From positions 124,001 through 188,000 of the forward strand of contig CAWIXM010000050.1 in the NCBI GenBank assembly GCA_963840055.1: a stretch of DNA of 64,000 bases, read 5' to 3'. Source of the stretch: Rhodoplanes sp963840055. Its GTDB lineage: Bacteria > Pseudomonadota > Alphaproteobacteria > Rhizobiales > Xanthobacteraceae. A program made the translations under genes and the position numbers. The notes under the pieces are model-generated. The model saw nothing but the letters and a program-made list of their open reading frames with translations, ran no database searches and was not told where the DNA came from. Shown here in pieces: positions 57,230 through 64,000 of this stretch (its first letter is position 1; every line of letters begins with the position of its first letter).

Positions 57230-57919
57230 ATGAAGGCCTCCGACATCATGACGACCGATGTCATCACCGTGGCGGCTGATGGCAGCGTACGGGACGCGGC
57301 TGAGACTCTGCTCAAGAAAAGGATCGGCGGGGCGCCGGTGGTGGACGCTCAAGGCCGCTTGGTCGGTGTTGTGAGCGAGGGCGATCTGTTCCGGCGGGCG
57401 GAAACCGGCACCGAACACGAGCGCTCCTGGTGGCTGAAACTGCTGATGGGACACGAGGAGCTCGCCACCGAATATGTGAAAGAGCACAGCCGCAAGATCG
57501 CCGACGTGATGAGCCGCAAGGTGATCACCGCGACGCCCGATACGCCGGTCAGCGAGATCGCCGAGATGCTCGAAAGCAGCCGGATCAAGCGGGTGCCGAT
57601 CGTCAAAGATGGAAAACTCGTCGGTATCGTCAGCCGCGCCAACCTGCTGCACGCGCTCGCCTCACTGCGCAGCGAGATCCCTGCGCGACCAGCCGCGGAT
57701 TCCGAACTGCGCGAGGCGATCATGAAACGCCTCGCCGACGAGCCGTGGAGCCGCGCAGCACTGATCAATGTTACGGTCGCCGGCGGAGTGGCCGACGTCT
57801 GGGGCATCGTCAACTCGGCGCCGGAAAAACAGGCGATCCGCATCGCCATCGAGACGATGCCGGGCGTGAAGGCGGTGAAGGACAACCTGATCGTCCGGCC
57901 GATCCTCAGCGGCACTTAG
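57230..57919 (+). CDS. CBS-pair protein with C-terminal BON domain
   Basis: The 229-residue product has two CBS motifs (about residues 1-60, MKASDIMTTDVITVAADGSV, and 90-145, IADVMSRKVITATPDTPVSE), which bind adenine nucleotides. A BON domain follows (LINVTVAGGVADVWGIV, then VKAVKDNLIVRP), probably for membrane association. AGGAG lies eight bases upstream of the ATG. No regulated partner is visible beside it; it follows phaC after a repeat and precedes the argC remnant. Confidence 0.88.
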   Translation: MKASDIMTTDVITVAADGSVRDAAETLLKKRIGGAPVVDAQGRLVGVVSEGDLFRRAETGTEHERSWWLKLLMGHEELATEYVKEHSRKIADVMSRKVITATPDTPVSEIAEMLESSRIKRVPIVKDGKLVGIVSRANLLHALASLRSEIPARPAADSELREAIMKRLADEPWSRAALINVTVAGGVADVWGIVNSAPEKQAIRIAIETMPGVKAVKDNLIVRPILSGT

Positions 57920-57960
57920 AGCATCCTTCGGCGCCGCATACCAGCCGCAAAATCCGCTCA

Positions 57961-57984
57961 CCTCTCCCCGCTCAAGGGGAGAGT
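57961..57984. terminator. Hairpin between CBS/BON gene and argC remnant
   Basis: CTCTCCCC (57962-57969) pairs with GGGGAGAG (57976-57983) across a six-base loop. It lies between two convergent reading directions and resembles a common 'CCTCTCCCC...GGGGAGAG' repeat, so it may be a terminator or only a repeat. Confidence 0.45.
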
Positions 57985-57993
57985 GGAGACAGA

Positions 57994-58088
57994 TCACGGA
58001 AACAGCGCGATCTGCTCCAGGCCCGTGGTCTCGGGAAAGCCGAGCATCAGGTTCATGTTCTGCACCGCCTGACCCGACGCGCCCTTGA
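57994..58088 (-). pseudogene. argC: argC 3' fragment (C-terminal 31 codons)
   Basis: Reading leftward from the IS border gives VKGASGQAVQNMNLMLGFPE then TTGLEQIALFP and a stop at 57994-57996. This is the exact C-terminus of N-acetyl-gamma-glutamyl-phosphate reductase, third enzyme of arginine synthesis. The rest of the gene resumes on the other side of the IS1634 element at 60023. The fragment includes the 5-bp target duplication. Confidence 0.9.
58084..58088. repeat. Target-site duplication, left copy (CTTGA)
   Basis: CTTGA borders the element on the left and is repeated at 60023-60027. Removing the element and one copy restores the argC reading frame across LVK-GAS. Confidence 0.85.
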
Positions 58089-60022
58089 CTGATCTTCTAC
58101 AGTACGAATCTGCAAGTCATTGAGCGGGCGGCATAAATCACGCCGGAAAATCGGCTTGGCACTACATTCTGGTGGTTTGGCTGGGTTGGGCGGGATCAAG
58201 CGTCGGCGAGTTGCCGGACGGTTGGCGGCAGGGCGACGCCGGCGGCGCGCAGGGCGAGGCTTGCAGCGGGGCGTGGCGGCGTGCGCAGCAGAAAGCGTTT
58301 GCCGTCCTGTTCGACCTCCGTTTCGGTCAACGAGTTCGAGATCGGCGAGGACGTTCGGCCAGGAACTCGCATGGCCGAGCGTGGCGATGCGGTCCTCCAG
58401 CTCCTTCTTCAGCACCAGGGCGAGAAAGCTACACGACACATGGCCGCGAATGGTCTCGTCGAGCTTATGGAAAATCGGGCGCGTGGCGAACAGGCTTTTC
58501 GAGGTTCGGAACGCGCGCTCCACCATCCACAAATGTTTGTAGCAAAGCATGGTTTCGAGCGGCGAGAGATCGGCGTTGGTGCGCAGCACGAAGATTCCGT
58601 CGAACTTTGCGTCCTCCTCCGCCTTGGCGCGATCGATGACGAAATGGTCGTCGTCTGGCGTCGCGAGAAAGCGCCGATAGCCCTTGTTGCCGACAAGGGT
58701 TTTATCGCCTTTCTTGAGCTGACGCTCGAGCGCGGCCAGGATCGCGGTTCTGGCGGCGGCGTCCTTCTTCATTTCTTCGCGATTGCGACAGACGATGTAG
58801 CGCCGCCCGGCCAGCATGACCGCCTTGGCCTCGTAGTCGATCTCCTTGCCCCGCTTGGCGATGGTGAGTGGGATGAAGGGAGCGGGATCGGCGAGCACGA
58901 GGTCTCGCACCAGTTTGTCGCTGCGCTCGCGCACGCCGAGAATATAGCAAAGCCCGCGCGCTTCGAGTTCGGCGATGGTCTCGGCGCTGATCATGCCGCG
59001 ATCGGCGACGACGCAGACGCGTTGAATGGAAAAGCGCTTGCGCAACCGATCGACCACCGGGACGAGGCTGCCGACATCGGCCGTGTTCCCTGGCCACATT
59101 TCGGTGCAAACGGGTCGACCGTCGCCATCGAGCAGCACGGCGAGAATCATCTGATTGAGGTCCGGCCGATGGTCTTTGGAGAAGCCGCGCTGTCCCAGCG
59201 TCTGGCCGCCCGCTCCCTCGAAATAGAGGCTGGTCGTGTCCATGAACACGAGGTCGAGCTTGCTGAACAGATTGCGCCGGCGCGCGAACAGCTCCTCTTC
59301 GATGACGTCCTTCAGGCAGCGCGGCGCAAAGAGTGTGGCGCCGTCCTGTTGATCTTCGCTCAGCTCTTCGCCCAGCCAGGCCATCGCCCGATAAAGGTGA
59401 TGCAGGTCGATATCCGCGGCGCCATCGATGGCGTAATCCTCGCGCCAGCGGTCCGCCGCCCGATCGGAGCCGCCAGCAAACAGGCGATGCAGAACGGTGA
59501 GAAACACCGCGCGTTCGAGCGGGAAGCCGTGCTTGCGGGAACCGGCGAGGTCTTCGATCACCTGGCGGCAGCCGGTCTCTTCCCACAATCGCTCGAAGAC
59601 AAGCGCGGGCCCGATCCGCCGCGCCGCGCTCGCCGTGACGGCGCCCTCGGCGACGGCGTTGACGACGATGGCTTTCGCAGCGAAGCGCGCGCCTGACCGG
59701 AGCAACCGCTCCAGTTGGCCGCTGTCGCGCAAATCCTCGATGCGGCCGAGCGTAGCGATCACCTGCTGGCGCACTTGCGCGCCGTCGCGGCGGCTTTCTA
59801 CGATCTGGAGGTAGGCTCGGCCGCCCGAGGTCTTTTTGCGGAAATACATGCGCGGAACCGTCCGACCAACTCATTCGTGGTGCGCACATGATCGGCACAG
59901 ACAAGCTTAAAGTCAACCATATTAGCGCCATACGTGGCACTACACTTTTGAAAAATCAGTACCCCAAACAAGCAAAATCAATAGCTTACGCGCCGCAACC
60001 CGCCCCAACTGTCGAAGATCAG
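58089..60022 (-). mobile_element. Insertion sequence, IS1634 family, complete
   Basis: The 1934-base element has terminal inverted repeats CTGATCTTCTACAGTACG (left) and CTGATCTTCGACAGTTGG (right, read on the minus strand), matching at 15 of 18 positions. It is bounded by CTTGA duplications and encodes a DDE transposase on the minus strand. It interrupts argC between codons for LVK and GAS. The transposase has a late frameshift (next entry). Confidence 0.9.
58196..59849 (-). pseudogene. IS1634-family transposase, frameshifted near its 3' end
   Basis: The main frame starts MYFRKKTSGGRAYLQIVESR and has the DDE transposase core: FMDTTSLYFEGAGG, VVADRGMIS and MVERAFRTSKS. After DLELVD (58321-58331) the frame changes. 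The displaced frame reads TEVEQDGKRFLLRT and ends AGVALPPTVRQLADA with a stop at 58196-58198, the normal family C-terminus. So one base has been gained or lost there. Read without the shift, the frame instead runs out of the element into argC at 58053. Confidence 0.87.
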
Positions 60023-60027
60023 CTTGA
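60023..60027. repeat. Target-site duplication, right copy (CTTGA)
   Basis: The CTTGA that matches 58084-58088, immediately outside the right inverted repeat of the IS1634 element. Confidence 0.85.
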
Positions 60028-60315
60028 CTAGGTTGTCGAGCGCCGAGCCGATGATGGCGGGGCCCGCCTTGCGGTCCTTCGCGACCCCGATGAAGGTCAT
60101 GTTGGACCTGCGCACATGCCGCGTCTGCGGCATCTCGCCGAAGGGAAGCACGTGCACGAACGGCTCGCCGGCATAGGCCTGCGCCAGGATCGCGTGAAAA
60201 TCTTCCGCCTTCTGCCCGGCGCTTGCCCGCACATAGATGGTTGCGAGAATGCCGCGGTTCATCGGCACGAGATGCCGGGTGAAGGTGACGATCACCTTCC
60301 CGGTCCGCGACGCCA
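60028..60315 (-). pseudogene. argC: argC middle fragment, 5' part missing
   Basis: Leftward reading gives VIVTFTRHLVPMNRGILATI, then FVHVLPFGEMPQTRHVRRSN and DNLVK, the C-terminal half of type-1 ArgC. Together with 57994-58088 it covers about 125 codons; some 220 N-terminal codons, including the NADP-binding GxxGxxG part, are absent from the window. Similarity fades near 60300-60330, where AT-rich sequence begins, so a second insertion or deletion cut the gene. The organism would need another argC to make arginine. Confidence 0.8.
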
Positions 60316-60840
60316 CTTTAACTGACTCACGTGGCCCAACCTCGCCCTGTGTTTTATTTTTATTTGATATCACGGCTAGGTTGCGTTATCATAATAATGC
60401 AGGCCTCGCTCCGTGAACGCCATGTCTAATATTAATCTAAATTCTGCAATTATAAAGTCGTTAAACCAAGGACATATGCACGTATCTTTTCCCGAGGCGC
60501 TGCTAACATCATCAAAAAATAAAGCAAACAATCGCTGCGAAACAAAATATTGGGACTACAAGCAAGACCTTCCGCTAAATAATACTTTTGCAGTTGCCGA
60601 GTTTGCTAAAGATGTCCTTGCATTTCATAATACAGACGGTGGTGTTATAGTTGTCGGAGTAACATATGACTATGCCGTACGTGGAGTTACTGGGGAATCA
60701 ATTCTAGATACGAAACATCTACATGACAAAGTCCGTTATTACGTTGGAAAAGACCTTGAATTATTCCAGAATTCTATACCGATATCCGAAAACAAGTTCG
60801 TCTGGTTAATTTTCATAAAAAAGTTCCGAACTACTCCGAA

Positions 60841-60848
60841 AGCAATGG
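60841..60848. repeat. 8-bp target-site duplication, left copy (AGCAATGG)
   Basis: AGCAATGG precedes the left end of the IS1595 element and recurs at 61886-61893, the length expected for this family. Confidence 0.9.
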
Positions 60849-61885
60849 AAGGCTTATCCCGCTGAACTCCGGGCCTACGAAATATGGTGACATGCGGCGC
60901 GTCGTGGCATAAGAACAAATAGCGAACATTCTTTCTGCCACGAGGTCGCGCCATGGTTGGTTTCCCCACGTCGCTTGTTGATTTTCAACGTCGCTTTCCT
61001 GATGAGGCCGCCTGCGGGGCGTGGCTGTTCGAGGCGCGTTGGCCCACGGGCTTTCGCTGCCCGGCCTGCGATCACGACAAGGCCTGGCCGCACGGGGGAA
61101 AGGCTTTCACCTACGAATGCGCCGCCTGCGGCAGGCAAACCTCCGTCACGGCGGGGACGATCATGCACGGCTCGAAGCTTCCTCTGACCGTCTGGTTCTG
61201 GGCCGCCTATCTGATGGCCACCCACTCCAACGGAATTTCGGCGCTGCAGTTGCAGAGGCTGCTTGCGCTGGGCTCCTATAAGTCGGCTTGGCTGTTGTGC
61301 GCCAAGCTGCGGCGGGCCATGGTCGCGCCTGCCCGCGCGCTCCTGGCTGGGATCGCCGAGATCGACGAGACAGAAATCCCCTTGCGCGCCAAGGACGATC
61401 CAATCAGGGGTGGCGGCGGTCGCTCGTCCCAGAGCAAAATGCTCGTCGCCGGCGCGGTCGAAGTCGCTGACGGCGCGCCCGGCCGCATTCGCCTCGCAAC
61501 AATCCAGGACTTTTCCGCCGCCTCGCTGCACGGTTTTGTCGCCGCCAACCTGGCTCGAGGCGCAACCATCAAAACCGATGGATGGGCAGCCTATCCAGGC
61601 GTGCCCAACGTCGCTCACGATCCCCATGTCGTCGGCAACATGGCTGCCCATATCGTGCTGCCGTGGATCCATCGCGTCTTCTCCAACTTGAAGACTTGGG
61701 CGCTCGGCGTCTACCACGGCCTGCGAAGGAAACATCTCCAAAGCTATCTCGACGAATTCGTCTTCCGATTTCAACCGCCGTCGCACGTGTCACGCCGCCT
61801 TTCGCTCGCTACTCTCCATCGGCCTTATAACCAAACCCATTACCTACGAAATGTTGATCCGACCGGAATCTGCGGCATAAGCCTT
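60849..61885 (+). mobile_element. Insertion sequence, IS1595 family, complete
   Basis: The 1037-base element has inverted ends AAGGCTTATCCCGCTGAACT (left) and AAGGCTTATGCCGCAGATTC (right, read inward), and 8-bp duplications. It encodes a transposase on the plus strand and lies inside the AlbA_2-NB-ARC gene. Its GC content is far higher than the interrupted gene, so it arrived separately. Confidence 0.92.
60953..61880 (+). pseudogene. IS1595-family transposase, frameshifted at its 3' end
   Basis: The N-terminal zinc ribbon is CPACDHDKAW ... CAACGRQT. The ISXO2-like catalytic part has AEIDETEIPLRAK, IKTDGWAAYPGV and IHRVFSNLKTWALGVYHGLR. After FVFRF (near 61768) an extra T shifts the frame. 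The displaced frame reads NRRRTCHAAFRSLLSIGL and ends at TAA 61878-61880, the normal C-terminus. Read straight on, the frame passes out of the element. The start ATG at 60953 is the first in the element. Confidence 0.87.
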
Positions 61886-61893
61886 AGCAATGG
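61886..61893. repeat. 8-bp target-site duplication, right copy (AGCAATGG)
   Basis: Identical to 60841-60848 and adjacent to the right end of the IS1595 element. Confidence 0.9.
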
Positions 61894-63362
61894 AACAATA
61901 CGGACCGGCCAAGTCCGGTCGACCCATCTTCGCCAAAGGTGACTATTTCTATAGGTACAATGATGAAGTAAAGCGCTGCCTAAATGATGGTGAAGTAGAA
62001 CGTCTATTTTCAGATTTTAGCGCTGAGTACTTAAGTGCATACAATTATGAAGTAGATTTGCCGTATTTTCGTTTATTGAACCCCAATTACGACAAGTTTA
62101 TCGGACGACAGGATATTATAGATGAGGTAATTGCGAAGCTCGATTCACGATATCCAGTCATAGCCCTGGATGGATTGGGTGGCGTTGGTAAAACCGCCAT
62201 CGCAATCCAGGCCGCTAAAGAGCTCTATGACCGAAAAAAATACATGTTCATCGTTTCCCTCTCGGCAAAATCTAAGATTTGGATGGGCCATATTGCCGCC
62301 AAGCAAGCGGCTTTCGCTAGTTTGAAAGAACTTCTGACCAAAATCGCCTCTGTCTTTCCTGATATAGTCCAACTGATGATATCGTATTTTTCAAGGACTC
62401 GCTAATTCGTTTGATGCGAAATGTTCCCGGCCTGCTTTTAATAGATAACATTGAAGAAATCGATGATCCTAACGTATTGGATTTTATCTACTACGAGGTG
62501 CCAGACCCTGTAAAGGTTCTTGTTACAAGTCGAATAGCAAAAAGAATAGGCGCGTCGACCATTTCAGTCCCCGCGATGACGATCAAGGAGGCCGAAGAGC
62601 TTTTATCGTCAGAGCTGAATAATTTTGGTATTAACACTTCAAAGGCCGACGATCCATATTTTCGGGATGTATTAACCTCGGCGGGCGGCGTTCCGTTGGC
62701 GATTAAATGGGCCGCACAGATAACCCGTGAAAAGCAATCTTTGCGGGAAGCCGCTGGCGTACTCAAAGGATTAGGAAGTAATAAACAGGAATTTTTATGC
62801 TTCTGCTTTGCAAAAATGTTTGATACGCTTTCCGATACCGCTAAGGACGTAGCAAAGTTAATTCCTTATCTTGAGGCAGAATGGACGCCATTGATGATTA
62901 GTATTGCATTGGGACTTCCCGCAGACGTCGTAAAGATGGCTATATATGAGATATCCGATAAGGGACTGATCTATCCGGCGCGCGGTGCACGAGCGGGCGG
63001 ATACATTGCGCTTCCTCTAACGAAAGATTACCTGTCGGGTAAACTCAAAAGTAGGGGCAAATGATTAAAGAAGTAAAGAGACGTCTTTACTAAGACGTTT
63101 ACGGTAAAGGGCAAAGGATTTTTGCTTCAGTGGCCAGCTAAGAAAAGAATTGCATTTTTAGTAGATAGGGCCAAGGAAAAGGAGACTGCAACGAATATGA
63201 GATTGCTTTAACTCTTATCGAGCTGGCCCAATCATCGGACAATAATCCAAAACTTCGTTTTTCCAGAAAAGCCAAGATCATTTTAAAGTCGGCAACCGAG
63301 CGGCTGCGAAATCGCTCACATGAGGCAAGCAATAAACATAGCGGGCATAAATAGCAGCATTG

Positions 63363-63671
63363 ATGCCGAAAACCTATGTTTTTTTGCCGAAAGCATTGTA
63401 TCTTCACGGAGGTATCGGTACGCAGCGCGAGGCATCAGAAGCCGTTTTGAAGGTGGCAAGGCTTAAGGGAAGTATTCCTGAACAATTACTGGCTAAGTTT
63501 TTTAAATCGAACATACACGAGCACAAGGTAATAGCCGAGCTAATTGGCACGTTGAGAGATGGTGTCTTGCTGGCTAAGACGTTTGATGAAGCTGATAAAC
63601 TGTTAGACGATGGCTCCATTTTACGTATTAGTACAAAAGGAGTTGCAGGCTGGTCTCCGATGGTGTCATGA
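63363..63671 (+). CDS. Hypothetical small protein or gene fragment
   Basis: A 102-residue open frame starts MPKTYVFLPKALYLHGGIG and contains EHKVIAELIGTLRDGVLLAK and FDEADKLLDDGSILRI. It is AT-rich like the preceding STAND pseudogene and lies just after it. I do not recognise a family. It could be a separate small gene or the remnant of a larger one; no clear ribosome site is visible. Confidence 0.35.
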   Translation: MPKTYVFLPKALYLHGGIGTQREASEAVLKVARLKGSIPEQLLAKFFKSNIHEHKVIAELIGTLRDGVLLAKTFDEADKLLDDGSILRISTKGVAGWSPMVS

Positions 63672-63702
63672 AATCACCTTCTTTTCCAGATAAAGCACCC
63701 AT

Positions 63703-64000
63703 TCAACAGTGAAGTGCAACGGGCAGATTTCTGGCGCTGAAGAAAATCTCGCGAGGGGTTTGGTAGCCGAGTATCTTTTCTGGGGCGAGAGTTGAGTTTG
63801 TCCTCGACCCTTTGGACATGGGCGTCGGACAAAATAGAGAAGTCGGAACCTTTTGGGAAGTACTGCCTGAAGAGGCCGTTAGTGTGTTCGTTGAGGCCGC
63901 GTTGCCACGAGTGATGGGCTTGGCAAAATAGGATAGTGACCCCAGCGAGGTTGCGATTTGGGCGTGAGAGGCGAACTCTTTTCCATTGTCATAAGTGATT
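63703..64000 (-). pseudogene. IS30-family transposase, 3' part, frameshifted, runs off window
   Basis: Reading leftward from the window edge gives ITYDNGKEFASHAQIATSLG and YFAKP, then in a second frame WQRGLNEHTNGLFRQYFPKG and VQRVEDKLNSRPRK, and in a third KILGYQTPREIFFSARNLPV with the ending ALHC and a stop at 63703-63705. This is the standard IS30 catalytic and C-terminal region. Two frameshifts break it. The 5' part lies beyond 64000, and the element end is not resolved. Confidence 0.82.

Larger units (their letters stand above)
60413..63346 (+). pseudogene. AlbA_2 (Schlafen-type) - NB-ARC STAND protein, split by IS and frameshifts
   Basis: Removing the IS1595 element (60849-61885) and one AGCAATGG copy joins TTPKAM to EQYGPAKSGRPIF in one frame. 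The N-terminus is an AlbA_2 domain (ETKYWDYKQDLP, FAKDVLAFHNTDGGVIVVGV). It is followed by a P-loop in DGLGGVGKTAIAI with a partner binding site (FIGRQDIIDEV). The frame breaks near 62360-62385; the next piece carries Walker B LLLIDNIEEIDD, sensor VLVTSRIAKR and an NB-ARC winged-helix part. Further pieces (KGKGFLLQWPAKKRIAFL; EYEIALTLIELAQSSDNNPK) continue in shifting frames to 63346. The sequence is AT-rich against its surroundings. Such architectures occur in antiphage ATPases; the call of immunity is inferred. Confidence 0.78.

Noticed and set aside
58281..59696. 471-codon open frame on the plus strand inside the IS1634 element
   Set aside because: Antisense to the transposase core, which carries the DDE residues; no independent similarity.
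63065..63360. A separate gene after the STAND pseudogene
   Set aside because: Pieces KGKGFLLQWPAKKRIAFL and EYEIALTLIELAQSSDNN fit a decayed continuation of the same gene, not a new start.

Overview
The window is GC-rich chromosomal DNA from an alphaproteobacterium. The gene set and order point to Hyphomicrobiales/Rhizobiales, in the Bradyrhizobium/Rhodoplanes/Pseudolabrys neighbourhood. The reasons are the run rpoZ - rsh - pdxJ - acpS - lepB - rnc - era - recO - parC, a class I PHA synthase, GlsB/YeaQ-type small membrane proteins, an arylsulfatase with a secreted HAD phosphatase, and dispersed two-palindrome repeats of a kind common in that group. The genus is an inference. I see no rRNA, tRNA or CRISPR array.

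Layout. 1-3.2 kb: a frameshifted adenylate cyclase/TPR gene, an ErpA-type Fe-S carrier and a COQ10/RatA-like protein. 3.3-13.7 kb: parC facing the conserved minus-strand block from rpoZ to recO, which covers stringent response, pyridoxal phosphate, acyl carrier protein activation, secretion, RNA processing and recombination. 14-18.6 kb: a NYN-domain protein coupled to a family-5 uracil-DNA glycosylase, a BCP-like peroxiredoxin, a HAD hydrolase, an acid-ceramidase-like Ntn hydrolase and a secreted Cache protein. 19-23.5 kb: three CoA-metabolism genes (CaiB/BaiF transferase, MaoC-type C4/C5 hydratase, class I CoA-transferase). 23.5-30.5 kb: a copper-related pair, psd, an Atm1-like ABC exporter, a LOG protein and thrS. 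30.7-36 kb: an acyltransferase/SGNH protein and a 920-residue composite lysis-like protein. 36-44 kb: cytochrome c, a repeat-containing secreted protein, a nitroreductase, a lytic transglycosylase, a GAF-TIR-like protein, a VUT/queuosine-type transporter and four small envelope/stress genes. 44-58 kb: sulfatase and HAD, an AEC carrier, methyltransferase-recJ, glpX-hom-aminotransferase, a lipoprotein, phaC and a CBS/BON protein.

The right end (58-64 kb) is a genome-plasticity zone. argC is split by a complete IS1634-family element with a 5-bp target duplication. The 5' part of argC is missing, and AT-rich foreign DNA starts where it should be. That DNA carries a decayed AlbA_2/NB-ARC (STAND-type) gene, itself split by a complete IS1595-family element with an 8-bp target duplication. 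A broken IS30-type transposase lies at the window edge.

The most unusual item is the 920-aa protein at 32712-35474. It joins a lysozyme-like domain, an NlpC/P60-like peptidase, a peptidoglycan-binding domain, a phage/GTA-holin-like membrane module and a shortened GH108-like module in one chain, with no other phage genes nearby. The GAF-TIR-like protein at 39836-40807 and the reconstructed AlbA_2-NB-ARC gene are possible immune-type genes. Several frameshifts, in the cyclase, both transposases, the STAND gene and the IS30 fragment, could be real decay or sequencing errors; the sequence alone cannot separate these.
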